A stretch of 64,000 bases of DNA from Mangrovimicrobium sp033283385. Lineage in GTDB: Bacteria > Pseudomonadota > Gammaproteobacteria > Pseudomonadales > Halieaceae. Every line of letters starts with the position of its first letter. Positions within the stretch are counted from its first letter, which is position 1. Position numbers and translations under genes: made by a program. Below, piece by piece: positions 54,875 through 63,576 of the stretch. The notes beneath the pieces are model-generated. The model was not told the origin of the DNA. It was given only the letters and a program-made list of their open reading frames with translations, and did no database searches. Location of the stretch: contig JAWMQQ010000001.1 of assembly GCA_033283385.1 (NCBI GenBank), forward strand, positions 2,108,001-2,172,000. Direction: 5' to 3'.

Positions 54875-57124
54875 ATGAAATTTCGCTTTCCCGTAGTCAT
54901 CATCGACGAAGATTTCCGCTCCGAGAACTCCAGCGGCCTGGGCATTCGCGCCCTGGCCCAGGCCATCGAGGACGCCGGCATGGAGGTCCTGGGCGTGACC
55001 AGCCCCAGCGACATGTCCAGCTTCGCCCAGCAGAGCTCGCGCGCCTCCACGTTCATTCTCTCGATAGACGACGAGGAATTCTCGACACCCGAGGACGAGC
55101 AGGCCTCGCTGACCCGGCTGCGCAACTTCGTCGAGGAAGTGCGCTTCAAGAACAACGACATCCCGATCTTCCTCTACGGCGAGACCCGCACCTCGCGGCA
55201 TATCACCAACGACATCCTGCGCGAGCTGCACGGCTTCATCCACATGTCCGAGGATACCCCGGAGTTCGTCGCCCGCTACATCATCCGCGAGGCCACGGAC
55301 TACCTGAAGACCCTGGCCCCGCCGTTCTTCCGCGAGCTGGTGAAGTACGCCCAGGACGGGTCCTATTCCTGGCACTGCCCGGGGCACTCCGGCGGCGTGG
55401 CCTTCCTGAAATCCCCGGTGGGCCAGATGTTCCACCAGTTCTTCGGCGAGAACATGCTGCGCGCTGACATCTGCAACTCGGTGGACGAGATCGGCTCGCT
55501 GCTGGACCACACCGGCCCGGTCGCCGCCAGCGAGCGCAACGCGGCGCGCATCTTCAATACGGATCACCTGTTCTTTGTCACCAACGGCACCTCGACATCC
55601 AACAAGATCGTCTGGAACTCCATGGTGGCGCCGGGGGACGTGGTCGTCGTGGACCGCAACTGCCACAAGTCGGTGCTGCACTCGATTATCCTCACCGGGG
55701 CGATCCCGGTATTCCTGATGCCCACCCGCAATCACTACGGCATCATCGGGCCGATCCCGCTGGAGGAGTTCTCCATCGAGAACATCCGCAAGGAGATCGA
55801 GAACAACCCGTTCATCGAGAACAAGGACGCCAAGCCGCGCATCCTGGCGCTGACCCAGTCCACCTACGACGGCATCGTCTACAACTGCGACATGATCAAG
55901 GACGCGCTGGACACCGAGATCGACGCCCTGCACTTCGACGAGGCCTGGCTGCCCCACGCCAACTTCCATCCCTTCTACCGCGGCATGCACGCCATCGGCA
56001 CGGACCGCCCGCGCTCGCGGGATGCGCTGGTGTTCTCGACGCAGTCCACGCACAAACTGCTGGCGGGCCTGTCCCAGGCCTCGCAGATCCTGGTGCAGAA
56101 TTCGGATACGCGGGAGCTCGACGTGGGCCGCTTCGATGAGTCGTACCTGATGCACACCTCGACCTCGCCGCAGTACTCGATTATCGCCAGCTGCGACGTC
56201 AGCGCCGCGATGATGGAAGCGCCCGGCGGCACGGCGCTGGTGGAGGAATCGATCCTCGAGTCCATGGACTTCCGCCGCGCCATGCTGCGCGCCGGCGAGG
56301 AGTTCGGCGACGACACCTGGTGGTTCAAGGTCTGGGGGCCGGGCAACGTGCCCGAGGAAGGCATCGGCGAACCCGCGGACTGGGCCCTGCACGCCGGCGA
56401 GCGCTGGCACGGTTTCGGCGACGTCGCCGAAGGCTTCAACATGCTGGACCCGATCAAGGGCACCATCATCACCCCCGGGCTGGACGTGGACGGCAACTTC
56501 TCCGACCAGGGCATCCCCGCAGCCATCGTCACCAACTACCTCGGCGAACACGGCATTTACGTCGAGAAAACCGGCCTGTACTCGTTCTTCATCATGTTCA
56601 CCATCGGCATCACCAAGGGCCGCTGGAACTCCATGGTCACCGAGCTGCAGCAGTTCAAGGACGCCTACGACAGCAACGCCCTGCTGTGGAAGATCATGCC
56701 CGACCTGGTGGCGGAGTACCCGGTGTACGAGAAGGTCGGCCTGCGCGACCTCTGCCAGGGTCTGCACGACATCTACAAGGCCAACGACATCGCCCGCGTC
56801 ACCACCGACATGTATCTTTCAGACATGGTGCCGGCGATGCGCCCGATCGACGCCTACACCGCGCTGGTGCACGGCAAGGTCGAGCGCGTGCCCATCGACG
56901 AACTGGAGGGCCGCATCACCGCCATCCTGCTCACACCCTACCCGCCCGGCATCCCGCTGCTGATTCCCGGCGAACGCTTCAACAGCGCCATCGTGCGCTA
57001 CCTGAAATTCGCCCGCGACCTGCACGGCCGCTTCCCGGGATTCGACGCGGACATCCACGGCCTGAGTGTCGAGGAAGTTGATGGCAGGACGGAGTACTTC
57101 ATCGACTGCGTGATCGACGACTGA
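54875..57124 (+). CDS. Lysine/arginine/ornithine decarboxylase (class I fold)
   Basis: A 749-residue PLP enzyme with the wing domain (MKFRFPVVIIDEDFRSENSSGLGIRALAQAIEDAGM) and the aspartate-aminotransferase-fold core. The PLP lysine is Lys394 in STQSTHKLLAGLSQAS, and the ring-stacking His and phosphate-binding motif are in SWHCPGHSGGVAFLKSPVG and TNGTSTSNKIV. Length and sequence resemble the LdcA lysine decarboxylases of Pseudomonas. Which basic amino acid it uses is not settled by motifs. It would make cadaverine or agmatine and consume protons, so polyamine synthesis or acid tolerance is likely. No regulator or antiporter is adjacent. Confidence 0.94.
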   Translation: MKFRFPVVIIDEDFRSENSSGLGIRALAQAIEDAGMEVLGVTSPSDMSSFAQQSSRASTFILSIDDEEFSTPEDEQASLTRLRNFVEEVRFKNNDIPIFLYGETRTSRHITNDILRELHGFIHMSEDTPEFVARYIIREATDYLKTLAPPFFRELVKYAQDGSYSWHCPGHSGGVAFLKSPVGQMFHQFFGENMLRADICNSVDEIGSLLDHTGPVAASERNAARIFNTDHLFFVTNGTSTSNKIVWNSMVAPGDVVVVDRNCHKSVLHSIILTGAIPVFLMPTRNHYGIIGPIPLEEFSIENIRKEIENNPFIENKDAKPRILALTQSTYDGIVYNCDMIKDALDTEIDALHFDEAWLPHANFHPFYRGMHAIGTDRPRSRDALVFSTQSTHKLLAGLSQASQILVQNSDTRELDVGRFDESYLMHTSTSPQYSIIASCDVSAAMMEAPGGTALVEESILESMDFRRAMLRAGEEFGDDTWWFKVWGPGNVPEEGIGEPADWALHAGERWHGFGDVAEGFNMLDPIKGTIITPGLDVDGNFSDQGIPAAIVTNYLGEHGIYVEKTGLYSFFIMFTIGITKGRWNSMVTELQQFKDAYDSNALLWKIMPDLVAEYPVYEKVGLRDLCQGLHDIYKANDIARVTTDMYLSDMVPAMRPIDAYTALVHGKVERVPIDELEGRITAILLTPYPPGIPLLIPGERFNSAIVRYLKFARDLHGRFPGFDADIHGLSVEEVDGRTEYFIDCVIDD

Positions 57125-57184
57125 GGGAGCGGCACTCCCGTTTACCGGGCCTGCTCGCGCGGGGCGGGCCCAGCGGTCAACCCA

Positions 57185-58264
57185 TTACAGATTCATCCGC
57201 TCGAAGATCCCGGCGAGTTCGCCGCTCTCGCGCATCTGCGCCAGTTTTGCGCGCGTGGCGTCGGCCTCGCTGGCGGTCTGCTCGGTGACGATGAAGCGCA
57301 TGGGTTCGTCGCGGAATACTGCCCGGTCCGCCACGTCGAGATTGTTCTTGCGAATAATACCCTTGAGGGAGTCCACATATGCCTGTCCGCGCTCGGAATA
57401 ACTCAACAGGCCGTCCGCCAGCACCAGGGACTCCAGCGGCTTGCCGGCGGCGCGCTGCTGCGCCCGCAGGTTGCGGAAATCCGCGTAGGCGCGGTGGCTC
57501 ATCAGGTTGATGTAATAGCCGCGCACGCTGTCGAAGGGCCAGTCGAAGGCCTGGATGCCGTAATCACCCTTGCTTGCGCGTTGCTCCCTGGGCTTGATGC
57601 CCGCGTCGCCGTAGGTCCACTGGCCGAACAGCGCATTGCCCTGCACCGCGAAGCGCGAAGTGCCATAGCCGCTCTCGTAGGCTGCCTGGCCCAGCGCGAG
57701 CCCCGGCGGCACGATATCCACCCGCACCAGCAGGTCATCCACCATCCCGGGCAGGGCCGGGCCGTCTGCGCGCAATGCGCCCGCCTTTTCCGCATCGATC
57801 CCCGGCAGCAGTAGCGCCAGCTTTTTCAGCAGCGCAAGGCTGTCCGCCGACACCTTGCCATCCTTGTCCAGTTCCCGCTGGGCCCGGGACAGGCCATCGC
57901 GACGCTCCATGACCATCTCGTTGGCGTGCATGACCAGGGGCAGCATCAGGCGATAGAAAATCTGTTTCTTCTGCTGCACGGTCATCGCCTGCGCCCGGGT
58001 CACCCAGGCGGGCCTGATGGCGCTGATCATCACATGGGGAACGCTCAGCTGCTCCGAGCGCTGGATCGGCCCCCACCAGTTTTCCGACTCGAGCCAGGGG
58101 ATGAACTCGTCCGCGGTCACCACCACGACTTCAGGCACATGACCGGGCCCGACATCCTCGGCCCCCAACTCCACCGTTTCAGGAGATTTGGGTGAACATG
58201 CCACCAGGCACAGGACGAGAAATGTAACCAACCCCGCAAGCCAACGAAACGCACTGTTGTTCAT
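57185..58264 (-). CDS. Bax-like glucosaminidase-domain lipoprotein
   Basis: A 359-residue lipoprotein. The start at 58264 (MNNSAFRWLAGLVTFLVLCLVACS) gives lipobox LVAC with Cys23. The C-terminal domain reads PPGLALGQAAYESGYGTSRFAVQGNALFGQWTY, with the catalytic glutamate in YESGYG, which is the Bax/FlgJ-like N-acetylglucosaminidase fold (GH73 type), followed by RGYYINLMSHRAYADFR. It probably cleaves peptidoglycan glycan strands at the cell envelope. It is divergent from the carboxypeptidase-like gene. Confidence 0.9.
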   Translation of the reverse strand: MNNSAFRWLAGLVTFLVLCLVACSPKSPETVELGAEDVGPGHVPEVVVVTADEFIPWLESENWWGPIQRSEQLSVPHVMISAIRPAWVTRAQAMTVQQKKQIFYRLMLPLVMHANEMVMERRDGLSRAQRELDKDGKVSADSLALLKKLALLLPGIDAEKAGALRADGPALPGMVDDLLVRVDIVPPGLALGQAAYESGYGTSRFAVQGNALFGQWTYGDAGIKPREQRASKGDYGIQAFDWPFDSVRGYYINLMSHRAYADFRNLRAQQRAAGKPLESLVLADGLLSYSERGQAYVDSLKGIIRKNNLDVADRAVFRDEPMRFIVTEQTASEADATRAKLAQMRESGELAGIFERMNL

Positions 58265-58438
58265 GAATCGTTCTCCCGATAGAGAAGTCACGAGGAGCGC
58301 CCGCAAGGAGCAGGGGCAGTGAATACCCCCCGCCTTGTACACCGCAACGACACAATACGGACATGTCAGCGGCACTGGACAGTCACCGCCGCAACGGGGA
58401 ATATGCTACGCATTGACCCACAAAACAAGGCCGCAGCA

Positions 58439-59935
58439 ATGACCGAGAAAGAGACGCCCGCACCGGATAACCCGCACAAGGGCGTACGCAAGACCTTGCG
58501 CTTCGCGCTGGCGAGCGGAGAGCTGGAAACCGAGGTCATCGCCGACTGGCTGGAGCTTCACGACAAGGACGAGCCGGACGCCCGCGTCTTCCATACCGCG
58601 TACCTCGCGAAGGACGGCAGCGCCGACCGGCCGGTGATCTTCTGCATGAACGGCGGGCCCGGCGCCGCTTCGGTCTTCCTGCATTTCGCCTGTATCGGGC
58701 CGCGGTCGGTTGAGCGCAACAGCGCGGGCATGCTGGATACCGGCAGCCGCGCCCTGGGCCACCATTCGGGCAGCTGGCTGGACTTCGCCGACCTCGTCTT
58801 CATCGACCCGGTCGGCACCGGCTTCAGCCACCGCATAAAGCAGCCCGCCAAAGAGTCCGGAGAAAAGGCGCCGGCAAAGGGCGAGGAAGACAAGAACCCC
58901 TACTGGGCAACCAAAAAGGATCTCGAGTCCATCGGCCAGTTCATGCGCCGCTTCCTGCGCCAGCACAAACTGTGGAGCCGGCCCCTGTACTACGCCGGTG
59001 AAAGCTACGGCGGCTACCGCGCCGGCCGCCTGACCAAGCTGCTCAACCGCGAGTACGGCCTGGGTATGGCCGGCATCATCAACATCTCGCCGATCTGGCA
59101 GTTTCGCGACGCCTCGGATTCCGACTACAGCTGCAGCCAGTGGATCAACCAGTTCCCGACCTATGCCGCGATCGCGCATTGCAACGGTATCGGCCGGGTG
59201 TTTCCCGCCCACGCCGCCATGTGCGATGTGCTGGCCGAGGCCGAGCGGTTCAGCCTCTGCGAGTATGCGCAGCTGCTGGTGTCCGGCCAGCTCATGCCCG
59301 CGGAACAGCGCGAGGCTGTCCTCCGCAAGGCAGCGGACTTGATCGGGCTGGACACGGAGTTCGTCACAAAGGCCAACGGCCGGATCGTCATCACCGACTA
59401 CGCGCGCATGCTGCGCAAGACCTACGGCGAGATCACCGACCTCTACGACGGCAGCCAGTACACCCTGGATCCCTTCCCGCACCGCACCAACAACGAGGCG
59501 GCCATCGAGTCCGTGCTGTTCGCCGACACCCACCTGTTCCAGAACGCCGTGCACCAGTGGTTCTTCGAGGAACTCGGCGTGGAAACGCCGCTGGAGTACG
59601 AGATCCTCAACGAGGAGGCGCACAAGAGCTGGAAGGACGACGAGAAGAAGTTCGACCTGTTCGAGATGACCTCCTCCGCGGACGATTTCCGCGCGGGGAT
59701 GACCGGCAACCCGCACCAGCGCACGCTGATCGTGCACGGTCGCTTCGACACGGTAACGCCCTACTTCGCCTCGAAGCGGCTGTTGCAACAGATGAACCTG
59801 GACGAATCGGTGCGGTCCCGCGTGTCCGAGAAACTCTACGACGGCGGCCACATGTTCTACTCCTGGCCGGAGGTCAACGCGGCCTTCGCCAGCGATGTCA
59901 GGGCCTTCGTCCTGGACGAGCCAACCAGTAACTGA
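58439..59935 (+). CDS. S10 family serine carboxypeptidase-like protein
   Basis: About 498 residues from the ATG at 58439; an in-frame ATG at 58404 with GGGGA upstream is an alternative. Catalytic triad segments: Ser189 in YYAGESYGGYRAG, Asp in HGRFDTVTPYFAS and His in YDGGHMFYSWPE. The substrate loop FCMNGGPGAASVFLHFACIGPRS corresponds to the NGGPG(C/A)SS motif of the family. No signal peptide is visible at either start, so it looks cytoplasmic, unlike most S10 enzymes, which are exported or vacuolar. It would cleave C-terminal residues or act as an acyltransferase. Confidence 0.88.
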   Translation: MTEKETPAPDNPHKGVRKTLRFALASGELETEVIADWLELHDKDEPDARVFHTAYLAKDGSADRPVIFCMNGGPGAASVFLHFACIGPRSVERNSAGMLDTGSRALGHHSGSWLDFADLVFIDPVGTGFSHRIKQPAKESGEKAPAKGEEDKNPYWATKKDLESIGQFMRRFLRQHKLWSRPLYYAGESYGGYRAGRLTKLLNREYGLGMAGIINISPIWQFRDASDSDYSCSQWINQFPTYAAIAHCNGIGRVFPAHAAMCDVLAEAERFSLCEYAQLLVSGQLMPAEQREAVLRKAADLIGLDTEFVTKANGRIVITDYARMLRKTYGEITDLYDGSQYTLDPFPHRTNNEAAIESVLFADTHLFQNAVHQWFFEELGVETPLEYEILNEEAHKSWKDDEKKFDLFEMTSSADDFRAGMTGNPHQRTLIVHGRFDTVTPYFASKRLLQQMNLDESVRSRVSEKLYDGGHMFYSWPEVNAAFASDVRAFVLDEPTSN

Positions 59936-59952
59936 CAAGGGGGAAAGCGACC

Positions 59953-60315
59953 ATGTTTTTTCGTGAGCCTGCGGAGGCCGAAACCCAGGTAACCTTCGGC
60001 CGGGCGCTGCGGCACCTGGTCGCTTTCCAGATCAAACTGGCCGCCGACGCGGTGCGGGATTTCATCTTCAGCCCGGTCAGCATCGTGGTGTTCATACTCG
60101 ACTCGATTCGCAAGCCGTCACTGGAGGACAGCCTCTACGTCCGCCTGATGCTGATGGGCCGCCGCTCGGACCGCTTCATCAACCTGTTCGACGAGCACCG
60201 CGACAAGGGTGAGCGCACCATGGACGAGGCCATCGAAACCGTGGAGCGCCTGGCCGGCGAGGTGGCGCGGGAAATCGAACAACAGGAGCGCGTGAAAAAA
60301 ACACAGGACAGTTAG
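59953..60315 (+). CDS. Hypothetical protein
   Basis: A 120-residue protein with a good ribosome site (GGGGGAA) upstream. It contains one amphipathic to hydrophobic stretch (FIFSPVSIVVFILDSI) and a charged C-terminal helix (TMDEAIETVERLAGEVAREIEQQERVKK). No family is recognised. It lies between the S10 gene and the Kef-type antiporter, 45 bases upstream of the latter, and could be an accessory of it. Confidence 0.7.
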   Translation: MFFREPAEAETQVTFGRALRHLVAFQIKLAADAVRDFIFSPVSIVVFILDSIRKPSLEDSLYVRLMLMGRRSDRFINLFDEHRDKGERTMDEAIETVERLAGEVAREIEQQERVKKTQDS

Positions 60316-60360
60316 CGTCACCCCCTTCCCCGCCCCCGCACTTCGCGAGACACTCTCCGC

Positions 60361-62160
60361 ATGTTCCAGGTATTCGTATTCCTCGTTGCCGCCGTGGTGG
60401 CGGTACCCATCGCCCGTCGCCTCGGGCTGGGCTCCATCCTCGGTTACATCACCGCCGGCGCCATCATCGGGCCCTACGCCCTGGCCCTGATCGGCCAGGA
60501 TATGGGCGAGGTGATGCATATCTCCGAAATGGGCGTGGTGATGATGCTGTTCCTGATCGGCCTGGAGATGGAACCCGCCAAGCTCTGGCGCATGCGCCTG
60601 CCGATACTCGGCATGGGTTCGCTGCAGGTACTTGCCTGCGCCGGACTGCTTTACGCCTTGGCCCACGCCCTGGGCCTGGAGTGGCGGGAATCGCTGGCCA
60701 TCGGGTTTATCCTGGCGCTCTCTTCCACCGCGTTCGTGCTGCAGATGCTCTCGGAGAAGGGCCTTTTGAAAACCGAGGGTGGCCGCTCCGCGTTCTCCGT
60801 GCTGCTGTTCCAGGATATCGCCGTCATCCCGATGCTCGCGCTGCTGCCGCTGCTCGCCGGGGAGATCACCGACGACGGCGTGGAGCATTTCCACGAATCG
60901 CTGAGCGCCTGGCAACAGACCCTGCTGGTGGGCGCGGTGGTCGCGGGTATCATCCTGGCGGGCCGCTTCCTGGTGCGCCCGCTGTTCAAGATGGTGGCGA
61001 CGGCGCAATTGCGCGAACTGTTCACCGCCACGGCGCTGCTGCTGGTGGTCGGCATCACGCTGATGATGGAGAGCCTCGGCCTGTCCGCGGCGCTGGGCAC
61101 CTTCCTCGCCGGCGTGGTACTGGCGGACAGCGAATACCGCCACGAGCTCGAGGCGGAGATCGATCCCTTCAAGTCCCTTCTGCTGGGCCTGTTCTTCATC
61201 TCCGTCGGCGCCAGCATGGACTTCAAGCTGCTGGCGAGCTCCCCGCTACAGGTACTGGCCATCGTCGCGGCGCTGATCGGTGTCAAGCTGCTGGTGCTGC
61301 TGGTGGTGGGCCGGCTGTTCTCCCTGGCCCGGGACCAGCGCTGGCTGTTCGCGCTGGCGCTGGCCCAGGGCGGCGAATTCGCCTTCGTGCTGTTCAGCTT
61401 CGCCACCTCGCTGGCGGTGATCGACAGCGCCACCACCGACATGCTGGTGCTGTGCGTCGCCCTCTCCATGGCCATTACCCCCCTGCTGATGATGGTCTAC
61501 GAGCACTGGCTGTACCCGCGCCTGGTCAGCCTCACCGGCGAGGAAGGCCCGAGCGCGGACACCATCGACGATGGCGGGACCCCGGTCATCGTCTGCGGCT
61601 ACGGGCGTTTCGGCCAGGTGGTGGGCCGCTTCCTGCGCACCAACGGCTTCGAGGTGACGGTACTCGAGCACAGCGTGCAGCAGGTGGAACTGGTGCGCCG
61701 CTTCGGGCAGAAGGTATTTTTTGGCGACGCCTCGCGCCCGGAGCTGCTGGAGGCCGCGGGTATCCGCGAGACGAAGTTACTGGTGCTGGCGCTGGCGGAC
61801 CCCGAGGCGGTGCTCCAGATTGCCGAGTACGCGCGCAAGCACTGCCCCAACCTGACCATCATGGCCCGCGCCACCGGCCGCCGCGAGGCGCAGAAGCTGT
61901 TGCGCGCCGGGGTCAACCTGGTGGTGCGCGATACCTTCCACTCGGCCATGCACATGGGGGAGCAGGCGCTGGAGTTCCTCGGTGTCGAAGCCTCGCACAG
62001 CGCGGCGGCGGCCCACACCTTCCGCACCATGGACGAGGCCCACCTGAAACAACTGGTGGACTACATCGACGACGAGAAGGAATACATCAGCCGCGCCCGG
62101 CAGAACAGCCTGGAACTGGAGCGTGTTCTCGCCGCGGAAGCGGAAGAGCGGCGGGGATGA
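60361..62160 (+). CDS. Kef-type potassium:proton antiporter (CPA2)
   Basis: A 599-residue monovalent cation:proton antiporter-2. The N-terminal membrane domain has about twelve helices with GYITAGAIIGPYALAL and the ion-site segment ALSSTAFVLQ. The cytoplasmic RCK domain begins PVIVCGYGRFGQVVGRFLRTNGFEVTVLEHS (Rossmann GxGxxG) and continues FFGDASRPELLEAAG. Layout and length match KefB/KefC, glutathione-gated potassium efflux systems, but no KefF/KefG ancillary gene is nearby and gating residues were not checked. A SnoaL or glutathione context is absent. Confidence 0.94.
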   Translation: MFQVFVFLVAAVVAVPIARRLGLGSILGYITAGAIIGPYALALIGQDMGEVMHISEMGVVMMLFLIGLEMEPAKLWRMRLPILGMGSLQVLACAGLLYALAHALGLEWRESLAIGFILALSSTAFVLQMLSEKGLLKTEGGRSAFSVLLFQDIAVIPMLALLPLLAGEITDDGVEHFHESLSAWQQTLLVGAVVAGIILAGRFLVRPLFKMVATAQLRELFTATALLLVVGITLMMESLGLSAALGTFLAGVVLADSEYRHELEAEIDPFKSLLLGLFFISVGASMDFKLLASSPLQVLAIVAALIGVKLLVLLVVGRLFSLARDQRWLFALALAQGGEFAFVLFSFATSLAVIDSATTDMLVLCVALSMAITPLLMMVYEHWLYPRLVSLTGEEGPSADTIDDGGTPVIVCGYGRFGQVVGRFLRTNGFEVTVLEHSVQQVELVRRFGQKVFFGDASRPELLEAAGIRETKLLVLALADPEAVLQIAEYARKHCPNLTIMARATGRREAQKLLRAGVNLVVRDTFHSAMHMGEQALEFLGVEASHSAAAAHTFRTMDEAHLKQLVDYIDDEKEYISRARQNSLELERVLAAEAEERRG

Positions 62161-62164
62161 GCCG

Positions 62165-62524
62165 CTAGAACGGGATATCGTCGTCCTCGATACCTGGGGC
62201 ATCGGAGGCGGAGTAGGCGCTGGCCGGCGGCGCCTCCGGCATCGGCGGCCTGCCGGCGTCGGCGGCGTCGATTTTCCAGCCCTGCAGGTTGTTGAAGTAG
62301 CGGCCCTTGTACTCGCGGCCGCGGATATCGAAGGTCACCGTGACCTCCTGACCCGGCGACAGCGGGTCGAGCAGGGCCACCTTGTCCTGCACGAACTCGA
62401 GCAGTATCTCCTGCGGGTATTTGCCGTCCTCGACAGTCACCACCATCTCCCGCTTGGTGAAACCGCTGTCGAATGTCTTGGTTTCCTGGATGAGCTTGAC
62501 CTTGCCGGTGAGTTCGTAGGCCAC
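62165..62524 (-). CDS. DUF3127 OB-fold protein with SSB-like C-terminus
   Basis: A 119-residue protein from a GTG at 62524 (VAYELTGKVKLIQETKTFDSG) with GAGG six bases upstream. The body is the DUF3127 domain, an OB-fold-like beta barrel (KREMVVTVEDGKYPQEILLEFVQDKVALLD, GREYKGRYFNNLQGWKI). After a Pro/Ala linker it ends in DDDIPF, identical to the C-terminal tip of single-stranded DNA-binding protein, the peptide that docks SSB partners. I infer a nucleic-acid or SSB-partner role; nothing else in the sequence proves it. Confidence 0.85.
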   Translation of the reverse strand: MAYELTGKVKLIQETKTFDSGFTKREMVVTVEDGKYPQEILLEFVQDKVALLDPLSPGQEVTVTFDIRGREYKGRYFNNLQGWKIDAADAGRPPMPEAPPASAYSASDAPGIEDDDIPF

Positions 62525-62667
62525 GTGATACCTCGTCTGTTCGTTGTGCTTTGCGGGAGGAAGCAAGGATACCATCCCGGCGATGATTTTCGAGGTGGAA
62601 AACCAAGTTGTGCTCCGGCACAATGACTGCCCTACCCCGTCAACCACACCATAAAAAGGGCCGAAAC

Positions 62668-63540
62668 ATGGAAAAAACAGATGTCGATGGCGTTGGTATC
62701 GCCTATGAACTGCTCGGCCCCGAGGGCGGCAAGGCGATCGCCCTGACCCCCGGCGGGCGCTTCACCATGGATGTACCCGGCTACCGCGAGATGGCCGAAG
62801 CGTTCGTGGAAGCCGGCTACCGGGTGCTGATCTACGACCGCCCCAACTGCGGCTACTCCGATACCTGCCTGCTCGGCGAGAGCGAATCCGAGAACCAGGC
62901 CGAGGCACTGGCCGGCCTGGTCAAGAAGCTGGACCTGGGTCCCACCGTCATCGCCGGCGGCTCCGGTGGTTCGCGGGTCTCCCTGCTGGCCGCCTCGCGC
63001 CACCCGGACATCTGTTCTCACCTGGTGACATGGTGGATCAGCGGCGATCCCATCGGCCTGATGCAGCTGGCCACTTACTACTGCGGCGAAGCCGCGACGC
63101 TGGCGAGCTCCGGCGGCATGGAAGCGGTGCTGCAGGCCACCTCCTGGGCGGAGCACCTGGGCAAGAACCCCTCCGCCAGGGACACCCTGCTGGCGATGGA
63201 CCCGGACAAGTTCATCGAGGTCATGCAGAAGTGGGCCGCCGCCTACGTGCCCTCGGACATCTCCCCGGTGCCGGGCATGCTGCCGCGCCACTTCGCCCTG
63301 CTCAACATGCCGACCCTGGTCTTCCGCAGCGGCAAGAGCGACCTCTCCCACACCCGCGCCACCAGCGAGTGGGTGCACCGGCTGATCCCGCACTCCCAAC
63401 TGCTGGAGCCGCCGTGGAACGACGACGAGTGGAACTACCGCTCGGCCCAGACCATGGGCGGCAAGGAGGGGCACACCCTGTTCCAGAGCTGGCCGAAGCT
63501 GGTGCCGATGATCGTGGACTTCCTCAAGGCCAATTCCTGA
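62668..63540 (+). CDS. Alpha/beta hydrolase
   Basis: A 290-residue alpha/beta hydrolase starting MEKTDVDGVGIAYELLGPEG. The nucleophile elbow is AGGSGGSRV (Ser in GGSGGS), and the oxyanion HGG-like segment is replaced by TPGGRFTMDVPGYREMAEAF, as in a group of putative ring-cleavage or epoxide-type hydrolases. The later acid and His are in FRSGKSDLSHTRATSEWVH and KEGHTLFQSWP. No signal peptide. A cupin gene follows 36 bases downstream and probably shares the transcript. Confidence 0.88.
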   Translation: MEKTDVDGVGIAYELLGPEGGKAIALTPGGRFTMDVPGYREMAEAFVEAGYRVLIYDRPNCGYSDTCLLGESESENQAEALAGLVKKLDLGPTVIAGGSGGSRVSLLAASRHPDICSHLVTWWISGDPIGLMQLATYYCGEAATLASSGGMEAVLQATSWAEHLGKNPSARDTLLAMDPDKFIEVMQKWAAAYVPSDISPVPGMLPRHFALLNMPTLVFRSGKSDLSHTRATSEWVHRLIPHSQLLEPPWNDDEWNYRSAQTMGGKEGHTLFQSWPKLVPMIVDFLKANS

Positions 63541-63576
63541 TACCTGCAGGCCTGAGCGCCGCCCGGAGTCACTGCC

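Noticed and set aside
54845..56767. 640-codon minus-strand frame opposite the decarboxylase gene
   Set aside because: It mirrors the codons of a well-supported PLP enzyme in GC-rich DNA; its translation is low-complexity (Val/Gly/His/Arg-rich) and matches no family.
57148..57175. GGGCCTGC ... GCGGGCCC hairpin after the decarboxylase gene
   Set aside because: Eight paired bases are possible but no T tract follows on the plus strand, so a terminator is not supported.
58406..59938. 510-codon minus-strand frame opposite the S10 gene
   Set aside because: Antisense shadow of a gene with a complete catalytic triad; composition typical of GC-rich antisense frames.
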